Assembly: GCA_020284085.1 (NCBI GenBank)
Contig: JACEVL010000005.1
Location: 2,585,007 to 2,649,006, forward strand
Reading direction: 5' to 3'
Origin: Aporrectodea caliginosa
Lineage: Eukaryota > Annelida > Clitellata > Crassiclitellata > Lumbricidae
Length of the DNA: 64,000 nt
Part shown: positions 54,049-63,028 of the stretch, piece after piece
Layout: every line of letters begins with the position of its first letter
Position numbering within the stretch: the stretch's first letter is position 1
Position numbers and translations under genes: made by a program
Notes under the pieces: generated by a model
What the model was told of the DNA's origin: nothing
The model's database searches: none
What the model saw: the letters and a program-made list of their open reading frames with translations, nothing else

Positions 54049-55137
54049 TATGGTTAAATATGGGCGGTTATCTTTTCGTAGGTTTACCAGTCGAATACCC
54101 GTCAGCGGGCCACGGTGATGAAGCTATTAGCTTCGCCCAGGCAACGGCCTTAGTCGCCGATAAAATCACTAATAGTATCACATGCGATATCTCGAGACTA
54201 CGCGTGACGGCGGCTCCTTCAATGGCTTCAAATGTAATGGCAATCGAAGTTAGTGCAAGCGACCACCGCAATGCGGCTGGTTTTAGCTTTGAACCGTGTA
54301 GAGCTTTTCAAAATGCTTCGCTTTCCCCAAAATGTTGGATAACCGATACAGTCGCTAATGTTTGGATACAGATTAAATATCCAGTTCCTTTGTCTATGTC
54401 GGGTCTATACATCATCGCTGCCACGCCATTTAACGAGCGTATTACTAGTTGGAAAGTTCAAGCGAGTCACGATGGAAGGGTATTTTCAGATATCCTAAGC
54501 CCAAAAACGGAAGCCCTCGATGCCGGAGTTTAAAACAAATTCACATTTCCGGCTTCGTCTAATTATGTTTACTGGCGATTTCATATTATGTCCACGAGCG
54601 CCGGAGCCCAATGGACGGGTATCGGGATGTTACAATGGATTCCTACTCTTACCGATATCACGCTCGGGAGAAAATGTCATATCGGTTATGTTCCTAGATT
54701 AACTTCGAATGCTAGTAATTGTGGTTTTGAAGCTCATGCCAGTTCTGAATATCAAAACAACAAAGCCTTCAATGCGTTCAAAGACGAAGGCGAATGGGTG
54801 TATAACAGCAACAGTACCTTCTCTTTAACCATAAAGTGTCCAACAGCTGTTCGAATCTGGAAGGTTGGATTGAAAGGAAGGAACAAAACCGGTGAAAGGA
54901 TTTATGATTGGAGGATAGAAAGATCCGCCGACCCGGGAAGTTGGAATATTTTATACACCGCGCCTAATCCTACTTATTTAGGAAATACTTATCAAGAATT
55001 TCTAATCGATTCTGGTGGAAAATATACGGATTATAGGTTGTATTGCGAGCAAGCTGAACGGGTAGGCCTGGATTAAGCTTGATGCAATTATTCGTGTACG
55101 ATGATTAAGATTTTCAATGGCGATTCTCATTGAAAAT

Positions 55138-55428
55138 TTAAACCTCGAGCTCAAAAACGTCGCTATCTCCGGATACTACTATCAATGCTGGGCTCCATCC
55201 CGGCTCCAGTTCCATCTTCTTTTTTGTAAAAGTAAATGTCTTGTTCGTTTGCAACTTGCTGAGCAGGGGCTCCTCGTATACGCTCATATAATATTCCGTC
55301 TCATCCGGCGCTACTACCGTAATCAGGTAAAAATACCCTACTGTACCATATAAATATTGCTTCGTTTTAACGGTGTAAACTGCGTCTTCTTCTAAAGTTT
55401 CGAAACGTAAAAATTTGCGAGTCTCCAT
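55138..55428 (-). CDS. Small Polinton protein (96 residues), function unknown
   Basis: Intact frame, beta-rich with alternating charged/hydrophobic residues (FLRFETLEEDAVYTV, YFYLITVVAPDETEYYMSV). It could be a small OB-fold or other nucleic-acid-binding protein, but no motif proves this. The ATG follows CTACTTAAA. It lies 1 base after the Ser-rich gene stop, so probably co-transcribed. It is the last minus-strand gene before the convergent fibre gene. Confidence 0.5.
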   Translation of the reverse strand: METRKFLRFETLEEDAVYTVKTKQYLYGTVGYFYLITVVAPDETEYYMSVYEEPLLSKLQTNKTFTFTKKKMELEPGWSPALIVVSGDSDVFELEV

Positions 55429-55429
55429 T

Positions 55430-56056
55430 TTAAGTAGCCGGATAAAACTTTATGGCACTCTCGCCACTGCTGCTACTCTCATCACTGCTGCTACTCTCAT
55501 CACTACTGGTACTCTCCTCACTACTGCTACTCTCGGCACTGGTGCTACTCTCCTCACTACTGCTACTCTCATCACTGGTGCTACTCTCATCACTGGTGCT
55601 ACTCTCCTCACTACTTCTACTCTCAGCACTGGTGCTACTCTCCTCACTACTGCTACTCTCATCACTGGTGCTACTCTCATCACTGGTGCTACTCTCCTCA
55701 CTACTGCTACTCTCATACACCGTAATTGCGTATCTTTTTCTCCAAACTTTAAAATTATAAGCCTTCAGCGTGTTTATACCGGTTTTAAAAGTCATACTCG
55801 CCTTATACAACGAGCGGAAGACGAAGACTTCGTTAGTGTATTTGTCTAGGATTTCAACGCTTCTAGGATTATTTCTAATAGTTTTTAAATACTCGTACTC
55901 GGGTAATGCTTGCCTTTTCTCCTTCACCGGTTCGGGCAATTCTGATTCCGGTAAAATACCCTTCTCAACGAGTATTCTTAACATTCCAGGTTTCTTCATA
56001 TAACTAGACTTTATTCCGTGTTTCTTCATTAACGATTTCAGTTGTGGGAGTTTCAT
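55430..56056 (-). CDS. SAP-like domain protein with long Ser/Glu repeat tail
   Basis: 208 residues, intact. Residues 1-35 (LKSLMKKHGIKSSYMKKPGM) resemble a SAP DNA-binding helix pair. The middle (RSVEILDKYTNEVFVFRSLYKAS) resembles short repeats of homing-endonuclease-linked NUMOD type or a beta domain. About residues 117-200 are SSSEES(S)TSDE-type repeats, very acidic if phosphorylated. The ATG overlaps the capsid gene stop (ATGA). Possible role: a scaffold or chromatin/DNA adaptor; unproven. Confidence 0.5.
   Translation of the reverse strand: MKLPQLKSLMKKHGIKSSYMKKPGMLRILVEKGILPESELPEPVKEKRQALPEYEYLKTIRNNPRSVEILDKYTNEVFVFRSLYKASMTFKTGINTLKAYNFKVWRKRYAITVYESSSSEESSTSDESSTSDESSSSEESSTSAESRSSEESSTSDESSTSDESSSSEESSTSAESSSSEESTSSDESSSSDESSSSGESAIKFYPAT
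55450..55715 (-). repeat. Coding tandem repeat (about 15-30 bp) for Ser/Glu/Asp/Thr
   Basis: GTGCTACTCTCCTCACTACT-type units on the plus strand repeat about 9 times in varying order. The repeat lies wholly in the Ser-rich tail and keeps the frame open, although such DNA is prone to slippage. Confidence 0.85.
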
Positions 56057-57390
56057 GTTCTTTTTATATAAGAAAATATTTTCTTTTGATATACTACGTT
56101 CATCTTCTTACCATCTGATTGGAATTTTAACAATTTATCCGAAATGACGAGTGCATAAGCTTCAGTTCCAGCGGGGGTGGCGGCATTGAAAGTAGCCTTG
56201 ATCTGGACGTCTACAACTGATGACATTAGCCGTTCGGATTGCTTACTTACATCGAAAACGAAAAGCGGGTATAAGTCTTTGTAGTCGGCTGGAGTGATGT
56301 TGCTCTGAGTTATCAACTGGTCCATTCCTCAGAATTTTTCGCTAAAAGTCGCGGCATCTCTATAAGCTCTTGAAAATTGTTGATTCGGGAATGATAGGTT
56401 GTAATCGACTGCTGGATATCTTTTCTGGTTCATCATCACATACATGTTCTTGATCTCGCAATGATCGAAAATCGATGAATTAACCGTTTGATCTCCGCCT
56501 CGATTAGTTTGAAATCCAACTATAATGTACCTGGGTTTTTCTGGTGCTGTCTTTACGCTAAGTCGCCAGCTAAATGTCGTAGATTGAGGAACCGTTATAG
56601 TATCGCAAAGATGGGCTCGATAAGCTACTGGTAACGTTGTCTTTGCGTCGATCGTTGTATACAGCTGCGCTCTTTCCATATCCAATGGAATAACGTGGGG
56701 CATGAACCATGAGATTTTACTGAGGTTGACTTTACCCGCCGCCGCTGCAGTTGCCGCATTGTCGACGAGACGAGCCCTAAAAATAGCATCGCTGTAGGGT
56801 TTGCGAACGAGAGTTAGAGTCTGTTTCATACCGTAGACTACCTTATCGTAATCCTCACAGAATCCAAAAATGTGCTTTAGAGGCACGATGAAGCTGAATG
56901 TGCCCTTTGCAGTTGGTTTCTGAATGAGATACGCTTGTCTTATGGCAAATCCCGTGTTATCGGCTATAACAGCAGTCTCCGCGGTCTCTTTAGTCCATAT
57001 TTGGTTAAGTCTTTGTGCGAGAGCGAAGTCGTTAGGATATTTCAGCAAGCCTAGCAAAGTTGTCGCTTGTTCGGGATGAAACACCCTTTCTATTTCTTGA
57101 TTCGATAGGGAATAGGATATCTGACTGAAGAGATGCATCATCCCGTTGTTGACTAATGTCGCAGCGTCTGCATTAGCGTAAAAGGTTCCATCCGCCTTAG
57201 TCAGTCTACCTTCGAAAAGCAGGTATGACTCGGAGGGGTGGCTGAACAAATCTTGAAGCTCGATGTTGATGCGAATTTCCCCAGTGTTAAGATTCGTCCC
57301 AGACACTGGTTCATATTCATGAGGTTCGTATCTCTCAATTCCCTCATCTATAATAGTATTTTCAGTAAATCTTAGAATATCTGACTGCAT
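56053..57390 (-). pseudogene. Polinton major capsid protein (double jelly roll), one nonsense codon
   Basis: The frame from 57390 covers 353 codons, meets a TGA at 56327-56329, and continues in the same frame for 91 more codons to 56053 (ADYKDLYPLFVFDVSKQSER, then TEAYALVISDKLLKF), giving about 445 codons, the usual size of this family. The N-terminus YEPVSGTNLNTGEIRINIEL and DLFSHPSESYLLFEGRL are capsid-type beta strands. It is the shell protein by family and position. It is followed without gap by the SAP/Ser-rich gene. An internal start after the TGA is unlikely to rescue it. Confidence 0.75.
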
Positions 57391-57424
57391 TTTTAATACG
57401 GTAAGATTTTATTTTAAGCCCACT

Positions 57425-57829
57425 TCATTCCAGATCCGCGCGCCAAATCTCGGATCGATATATAGCGCCGCCAGTACCAGACAGTAAATTATTTATATTC
57501 GCCGAAGGGTGGGGATATATTAAATTCTGTAACGTTTCCTCACTCTTTTGACTAAGTGTCGTATTTCTGTGGGGAGGTTCCAAAATTTTTGCGGCTGCTT
57601 TATCAACCAATCGCTTTCCCGCATTAATAGCCACGGTCTTTCCAACATCCATAGCCTTTTTACCAATCTCCGTTGCAGCCTCTTTTCCCGCACTTAACGC
57701 GGTTGCTGATACCTGTCTTGCAGTATTTGAGGTTAACATTCTTTTGAAAAATCCTGACATCGTGTCAAATATCCCTGCGCCTCCTACGACGTATCTTTTA
57801 GTAAATCTTCTCTTCGTTACGATAATCAT
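57425..57829 (-). CDS. Polinton small basic/amphipathic virion-type protein (134 residues)
   Basis: Intact. Starts RRFTKRYVVGGAGIFDTMSGFFKRML, a basic N-terminus and a Gly/Phe amphipathic stretch, then an Ala/Lys-rich helix (SAGKEAATEIGKKAMDVGK) and a NLLSGTGGAIY end. It resembles proteins found directly upstream of the capsid gene in Polintons, perhaps comparable to adenovirus membrane-lytic or core proteins. The ATG is in AATTATAAAATG. No enzymatic motif. Confidence 0.55.
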   Translation of the reverse strand: MIIVTKRRFTKRYVVGGAGIFDTMSGFFKRMLTSNTARQVSATALSAGKEAATEIGKKAMDVGKTVAINAGKRLVDKAAAKILEPPHRNTTLSQKSEETLQNLIYPHPSANINNLLSGTGGAIYRSEIWRADLE

Positions 57830-57830
57830 T

Positions 57831-58130
57831 TTATAATTGCATCATTAAATTTTTATAATATAACTCATTTATCGCTTTTTGTCGACGTAACTCGTCACCG
57901 ATGCCGACTTTTTCGTTTCTTAATCCAGTATTTCCCGCTCTGAAGCTAGCTAACTCATTTATCGCTTTTTGTCGACGTAACTCGTCACCGATGCCGACTT
58001 TTTCGTTTCTTAATCCAGTATTTCCCGCTCTGAAGCTAGCTATTCGTAGTGCTAACATTTCCACTAGCGCATTGGGGTCTTGCGGGAGAACAACAACCCT
58101 CTCGCCTGTTGGAGGCTTACCTTCCCGCAT
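57831..58130 (-). CDS. Small Polinton protein with 30-residue tandem repeat (99 residues)
   Basis: Intact frame. It carries two identical 30-residue units (SFRAGNTGLRNEKVGIGDEL.., at 57861-57950 and 57951-58040) created by a perfect 90-bp duplication. The N-terminus has PPTGERVVVLPQDPNALVEM. Without the duplication it would be about 69 residues. 1 base separates its stop from the next gene start. Function unknown. Confidence 0.45.
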   Translation of the reverse strand: MREGKPPTGERVVVLPQDPNALVEMLALRIASFRAGNTGLRNEKVGIGDELRRQKAINELASFRAGNTGLRNEKVGIGDELRRQKAINELYYKNLMMQL

Positions 58131-58148
58131 CGGCTTAATGATTTTATT

Positions 58149-58802
58149 TTATTTTGGGCCTCTAGACGATCTGGGCTTTTTATGATTTTTCAGCGTATAC
58201 ATAGCACCCGTCGAATTAAGAATTTTCTCGTACTCATCCAGATCGTTTTGACTGTATATAGTCTCGTCTGGTTTCTTCCTCGTCATCAATTCCCATAGCC
58301 CTGGAGTCCCCTTGTAGGTGTTATTATCCACCGTTATGTCATCTCCTTCGATCGAGATTGGGCTGTTCCCGATGAAAAACCCTCCATCTTTAGAGCGTAT
58401 TCCGAAGGTCGTATCCGTCTCCTTCTTGTCCGAGGCATATTCTTTTAAATATTTTGTAGCGATATCACCCAATCCTAAAGTTCTAATATTTGAAGTGGGA
58501 TCATCCTCGAACGCTTCTATCGACGGATACTGTGGGAATTGAATCGTTTTCAACGACGTTGTAATCGATGCCGGTAAAGCATGAAGCGCTTCAGCCGTTA
58601 ACTTAGAGTTCTCTTTTAATTCTTTAGATATTCCAGTCTGCGAGTCGATTATCGGTTTGTACGCTTTCGTTAATTCCCGCTGAATAGATATGTCTCCTAA
58701 TTTCTCAGATAACGAATCTTGTTTAATTTTTTGCTTCAGCTTGAGAAAATGCTCAACTATAAAGGCACGTTTGGCTGGGTCCTCAATTTTTAGAAGCGAC
58801 AT
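58149..58802 (-). CDS. Conserved Polinton protein (218 residues), homologue of the broken gene at 16525-16977
   Basis: Intact from the ATG at 58802 (MSLLKIEDPAKRAF). The frame is open upstream to 58913, but that part belongs to an unrelated LINE piece, and the homologue in copy 1 starts at the same Met. Contains DTTFGIRSKDGGFFIGNSPI, a GTPGLWELMTRKKPDETIY block and a basic end (KKPRSSRGPK). Widely present in Polinton-like elements to my recollection, function unknown. In copy 1 it also follows the coiled-coil gene. Confidence 0.6.
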   Translation of the reverse strand: MSLLKIEDPAKRAFIVEHFLKLKQKIKQDSLSEKLGDISIQRELTKAYKPIIDSQTGISKELKENSKLTAEALHALPASITTSLKTIQFPQYPSIEAFEDDPTSNIRTLGLGDIATKYLKEYASDKKETDTTFGIRSKDGGFFIGNSPISIEGDDITVDNNTYKGTPGLWELMTRKKPDETIYSQNDLDEYEKILNSTGAMYTLKNHKKPRSSRGPK

Positions 58803-58814
58803 TTTTAAGTGCTC

Positions 58815-59010
58815 TTCTCTCTCTTTAAGTTCTCTGCCCTTCGGCAGGTTCCAACTTCCAATGACGCCACTCTTCTCTGTGCTGTGCTTTTCCCTTGAAT
58901 TCGCTGTATCCATCGGCCATCCATCCCAGCATCATCTGCCTCGGTCTTCCCCTCCCTCTTTTCCCTACCATTCTCCCTACCATTCTCCCTACCATTCTTC
59001 CTTCTATGGA
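58815..59010 (-). pseudogene. LINE ORF2 C-terminal scrap inserted upstream of the 218-residue gene
   Basis: The minus strand reads [19 protein letters not shown] and [10 protein letters not shown], the RGRPR/WR signature near the end of many LINE ORF2 proteins. About 190 bases. It has separated the gene at 58149-58802 from its ACGTAAA array. Confidence 0.55.
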
Positions 59011-59048
59011 GAAATTCAACAGGAATTAAGTTGGAAACATAATATTTA

Positions 59049-59083
59049 AACGTAAAACGTAAAACGTAAATAAACGTAAAACG
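59049..59083. repeat. CGTAAA array of Polinton copy 2
   Basis: AAACGTAAAACGTAAAACGT and on, at the same gene boundary as 16424-16485 in copy 1, but in opposite orientation relative to the gene. It is also the target of the pogo-like insertion. Confidence 0.6.
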
Positions 59084-59650
59084 TAGGGTTATTTGAGACA
59101 AAGTGAACCAAGTTTCACATCGGGCCACTTTGCTGCTTACAGAGGTGTCGTTTCAAGGATGCAAATACATCCTTTTATAGATCATTGATTGCTCTCAAAG
59201 ACTGTACAGTTAAACTGGACTGATATTCAGGTTGAGTGGATCAGATACTACTTCAAAGTTGTGATGTCAAATGGTTCTCTTTACCTGACTTTCAAGATAT
59301 AGTGAATCAGTTTTTGTGATAAAGTGAACCAGCTCTTACTTGTACAAAACTGCATTGTATAAAGTGAACCAAAATACAAACACAGCCTAAATAGGCTATA
59401 TAAATAACAGCAGGTTGTAAACATTTGCACTGATTTAATAACTGACAACTTATATTGAATTAAAAGGTTGATCGTAAGACAGATTTGTTTCAACAATAAA
59501 ATATCATGCAATCTATAAAAGATGCAAGAACTTCTGCACAATTTTAACTAACATTAGGGCTGTCATAGTGCAGAGAAAGAATGAACACTTAAAACACTAT
59601 TGAAAGCTTACAAAGCCTACTATTTAACTCTTCAAATATTATACTCCTTT

Positions 59651-59932
59651 TCAGAAACTGAGCCATGCACTGAGCCTAACGATTACTACAAATGTCACAG
59701 TCATAATAATTCTTGTCGTTAGGGAAGCACAATTCTCATGTGCCCATTCTTTACACTTTCTGCACTGAATCCATGATTCATCATAGTGCTCACCACACAC
59801 AAGACAGAAATACCTTTTGTCTGCAGTACTGGCAGTTTTTGAAGATGCTGCAGTTTTGACTTTATTCTGTTGGGTCTTGCTCAAAGAACATTTGGTCTTA
59901 TTTGGTGCTCGTCTGCCATTCCGTGAAGTCAT
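59651..59932 (-). pseudogene. pogo-like transposase C-terminal PHD-like finger
   Basis: The minus strand reads YFCLVCGEHYDESWIQCRKCKEWAHENC: a C4HC-type zinc finger seen at the end of many invertebrate pogo/Tigger-like transposases. Preceded by a Lys/Thr-rich linker. The frame is not joined to the HTH part, and the catalytic DDE domain is absent between them. Confidence 0.6.
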
Positions 59933-59943
59933 GGGTATGGAAT

Positions 59944-60499
59944 TTACTTTCTTAAGCTTATCTTCACTTGGCTTCTTTCCTTATGCCTGTTCAAAAATCC
60001 AAGATACCAGTAGTATCCTGCCGTGCCCTTTTTCACCGAGAAGCCATTTAATCCATTTTTAGTTGCATACTCGTAAGCCAACTTTCTAACTTCTCCCCGT
60101 GTTAATGGGAACCCCATACGTGCCAACTCGGAGATTGTATCAGCAAGATCTTTCTCTGATGCAGGTGGAAGCACTGGGCAGCGGCCTGATTCGTGTCTAA
60201 AACCTTTAACAGTGCCATGAACTCGTCGTCTAAAGGTGAAATAAGGCACATTCCAAGCACGTGCCACCTGCCTAACTGATGAACTTTCAGGTCTGTTTTG
60301 TGAAAGTTTAGACATCCTACTCTTTCAACGCCCCTTCCATATGGTGTTGGTTCCATGTATTAATTTTCTGTCCTATTCGATTACCACGACTCACAGAAAG
60401 GATGGAATTCTGCTGGTCTCTCTTTCCTTTCTTATTTCTTTTCTTATGACTTGTTCCATGATGATGGAGTCTACCCATGGTGGTGCAAATAAATTCCAA
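59944..60499 (-). pseudogene. pogo-like transposase N-terminal helix-turn-helix part
   Basis: The frame from 60315 reads SSVRQVARAWNVPYFTFRRR (psq-type HTH) and PLTRGEVRKLAYEYATKNG with GYYWYLGFLNRH (CENP-B/Tc5-type HTH). The preceding Met-rich frame to 60499 ends in MEGALKE just before, shifted by one frame. These domains bind the element termini. Beyond the second HTH the coding stops, so the protein cannot cut DNA. Confidence 0.65.
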
Positions 60500-61014
60500 G
60501 CGTAAACCTTAAAATACAGAAAGTTCAGTTTTTAGATAATAAACTGCTTACTTGCATTAATTTCTTTACAATATAGGCTTATTTTATTGTAGGCATAAGT
60601 CATAGGCTATCCTGTTTAGGCTTATCTAGGCTATAATTCATTTGCCAGGTAATCAGATTAAGTGAACCACTGGTTCACTTTAGTAGAACTTCCTTGGTTC
60701 ACTTTATCAGTACGTGCAAGTAAAGTGAACCGCATGATAAAAGTCAAATACGAGATCGCGTAATCGTTCAGTAAGACATTAAACCAATTTCTTTTTATTC
60801 AATCGCATACCCAAATTCATATGGAAAAAAAATTCGCCTGCATAGTGTAAAACCTATCGACGAAAACTGAGTTTTGTCATACCTCCTGTAAAAAGTGGGA
60901 CATTTTAAAATTCTTAAATTTCTTCGACCTCCTAAACGTCTCTGTCTGCCATACTATGAAGTTGCTTTGAAGTATTCAGAGAACCCGCTAACTTCGTAGC
61001 CAAAAGGTAATAGT

Positions 61015-61437
61015 CAGTGCGACCACTCTCCATTTTCTGAAATCCCAAGCTCTTGCCACAAAAATCCCAAGATTTGCCAAAAGTGTACCAAAAAATCCCA
61101 AGTTACCGACAAGGAAAATGTTGTGATGAAATATGAAATGCATTTTAACTATTAACAATCACAATTGTTCACAAAAATGCCTTGCTAAGAACTGGCAAAG
61201 AAAAAACCCGAGCATAACATTGAATTAACAATGTTTACAAATTACAATAATAATTAACGTCTTTCAGACTAGGCGAGTTTTTCTAATCTGATTCGCTTCC
61301 ACTGTTGCAAAGTACGGTAAAAACTAGTCTGTTGACCTTAGAAAAAATCCCAAGATTGCCCTGCAAAATCCCCAGATCCCAAGTAGGACCCCAAAATCCC
61401 AAGATCTTGGGAAAAATCCCAAGCAGTGGTCGCACTG
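61015..61437. mobile_element. hAT-type MITE nested in the pogo-like element
   Basis: The left end CAGTGCGACCACT is the exact inverse of the right end AGTGGTCGCACTG. Flanks GTAATAGT (61007-61014) and GTAATTGT (61438-61445) agree in 7 of 8 bases. Inside, AAATCCCAAG is repeated. The CARNG-type end and 8-bp duplication fit hAT. No coding capacity. Confidence 0.75.
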
Positions 61438-61578
61438 GTAATTGTAAGTAAAAACCGCCACCACGTGCAATTGACATTAATAGCTGGCTGACCATACGAT
61501 TTCTACCAGAATTGATTCACTCAACCGGATGGTTCGCTTTGTCCGAAATATAACCCTAAATAAACGTTCGTTTTGTAT

Positions 61579-62558
61579 TCAATCCGTTTTACCAAAACGT
61601 TTCGTCGCTTCATCTATGGGGCCGTCCATAAAGTACGTCACGCTCCAGGGGAGGGGTTTAAAGAAAGTGTGACAGTTTGTGACAGGGGGGAGGGAGGGTC
61701 AGGCCATGTGTGACGTCACATTTATTTTTAAATGTTATTTATAATTTATTTTTATTTTTTAGCAGAATTTCATAGATAGCTTTAAAATAATTTTCAAAAT
61801 TTTCTGAAACATTTTAATTAGTTTTATGTCAAAATAGCATGAAATGCATATCTCCTGAATGTGTTTTTCACGATTCCTCTCGCTAGGAGCGCTAGTAATA
61901 ATGCTGTTGCGAAGCCTTGTTTATGTATTAGCCTTGCTTTCAGAAGTATTATTATTTCTATGTTGAAAGTGTGACGTACTTTAGGGGGGGGGGGTCCGAG
62001 TTTTGTGACAGTTTGTGACAGGGGGAGGGGGTAAAAATGGTCAAAAATAGCGTGACGTACTTTATGGACGGCCCCTATGTTGATAGTGGTTTTACTTCTA
62101 ACCTCTTCCTTCATCTGATTAAATTTCTCGAACTCACTTAGAATAACGGAATATTCCGAGTCTGAGATGTTATTATCATCTAAAGCTTTTGAAACGAGGT
62201 CGCTGATCGAATTGAGTTTCCCTTCGGCTATAGTCCTGATCTTTGCATGTTTTTCTTCCCGGAGCGATAATATTTAGCGGACTTGGGTAGATATCAGAGA
62301 TAGTGCTCCGGCTCCAGCGGATAAAGATACCACGATGGTAGCGGCGGGTGCAGCAACGACGGAACTTAGAAAAGATACGCCTAATACGCCGAGTCCCGAA
62401 GATGTAAGGGTTAACAACCCTCCCAGCGCTTCGACTACTTTAACACTATTTTGATATTTTTAACAGATTACGTCCCTCTTTTCTCGTTCTCCTAAGATTT
62501 CCTGTTGAATTTCAGATATTTTCTGAAGACGATAGGTGTCTGCTTTGTTCGATTCCAT
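61579..62558 (-). pseudogene. Hydrophobic/coiled-coil Polinton protein, copy 2 (homologue of 15838-16425), broken
   Basis: Starts at the ATG 62558 (TYRLQKISEIQQEI), preceded by TATTATAAAATG. A stop occurs after about 27 codons and another after the hydrophobic stretch (SSGLGVLGVSFLSSVVAAP), and a frameshift follows. The coiled-coil part reads SISDLVSKALDDNNISDSEY. A MITE (61618-62075) splits the last codons; removing it with one TAT leaves a continuous reading to a TGA at 61579-61581. Clearly dead. Confidence 0.7.
61618..62075. mobile_element. 458-bp MITE, TAT-flanked
   Basis: The left end GGGGCCGTCCATAAAGTACG (61618-61637) is inverted perfectly at the right end (62056-62075), extending to about 27 bases (through TCACGCT). 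TAT flanks on both sides (61615-61617, 62076-62078) suggest a 3-bp target duplication, and the host gene frame agrees. The interior is GT/AT-rich. Resembles PIF/Harbinger- or ISL2EU-type hairpin MITEs; superfamily not settled. Confidence 0.8.
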
Positions 62559-62592
62559 TTTATAATACCGAAGACTATTTTTAAAATGGAAT

Positions 62593-63009
62593 TCAATTTT
62601 GTTCGTAATTCACATAACATAACGCGTCTCCTTCGTTTATGACGACTGTTCCGAGGCCGTTAAAATTCTTAATATCTAGTAAAATGTCTTCCGCGAACCC
62701 AGTAATGGTGTCGTTTAGCAGGCGACAACCCGCTTCTATAAATTCCGAATGGAGTGAAATTTTACACGATCCTTTCGTCATTCGGACACCCAAGCCTAAT
62801 GGTAAAACTACATTTTCTTGATGCTGAATAGTTTTCTATTCTTGAGCAATAAACTCCCATCTTAGGCCTCCCATTTGTCTTTGCGGTCTATATTTAACAT
62901 CCCACATACCTTCACACGCCCGCCACCTGACGGATCTCGGTTGAGTCCTTTTTTCTGGGATATATTTAGGTTTCGTCCACCCCATTTTATGAATCGGAAA
63001 TAGAGACAT
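62593..63009 (-). pseudogene. dUTPase-fold-like Polinton protein, copy 2 (one nonsense codon)
   Basis: The frame from 63009 (MSLFPIHKMGWTKP) runs 57 codons to a TAG at 62836-62838, then continues in frame to the stop at 62593 (LGLGVRMTKGSCKISL, VVINEGDALCYV). 139 codons in all, against 147 in copy 1. The C-terminal half is recognisably related to copy 1; the N-terminal half is not. The start lies in GTTTATAAAATG. Catalytic dUTPase residues are not evident. Confidence 0.6.
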
Positions 63010-63028
63010 TTTATAAACGATATATTTT

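Larger units (their letters stand above)
52602..55076 (+). pseudogene. Polinton fibre (attachment-like) protein with discoidin-like domains; split by an insertion and one stop
   Basis: Starts at 52602 (MPVDKFGRTDTASVER, FLKRDVTNEMAGDFTL). A TA-flanked element is inserted at 52740-54048; the same frame resumes at about 54054 with NMGGYLFVGLPV and AISFAQA, matching the tail-fibre repeat seen at 37946-38742. Two regions of galactose-binding/F5/8C (discoidin) type follow: CRAFQNASLSPKCWITD with WIQIKYP and WKVQASHDG; then HASSEYQNNKAFNAF with SLTIKCP and DWRIERSAD. A single in-frame TAA lies at 54531-54533. Discoidin-like domains bind sugars or lipids, so a cell-attachment role is inferred. Converges with the minus-strand genes. 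Confidence 0.7.
59086..61556 (-). mobile_element. pogo/Tigger-like DNA transposon, internally deleted, TA target site
   Basis: Left end GGGTTATTTGAGACAAAGTG and right end CTTTGTCCGAAATATAACCC are imperfect inverted repeats, flanked by TA (59084-59085, 61557-61558). Near both ends AAAGTGAACC (or GGTTCACTTT) recurs at 59099, 59321, 59361, 60660, 60672, 60706, 60722 and 61531 (variant). Contains HTH and PHD coding remnants but no DDE core. Carries a nested MITE (61015-61437). Confidence 0.75.

Noticed and set aside
55452..55760. Leu/Ser-rich 102-codon plus-strand frame
   Set aside because: Antisense of the Ser/Glu repeat in the SAP-like gene.
56053..56325. A separate small gene downstream of the capsid gene
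   Set aside because: It is in the same frame as the capsid ORF and separated from it only by one TGA codon and a Gly codon, so it is the capsid C-terminus.
58803..58913. N-terminal extension of the 218-residue Polinton protein
   Set aside because: The extra 37 codons belong to an inserted LINE scrap and are absent from the homologue in copy 1.
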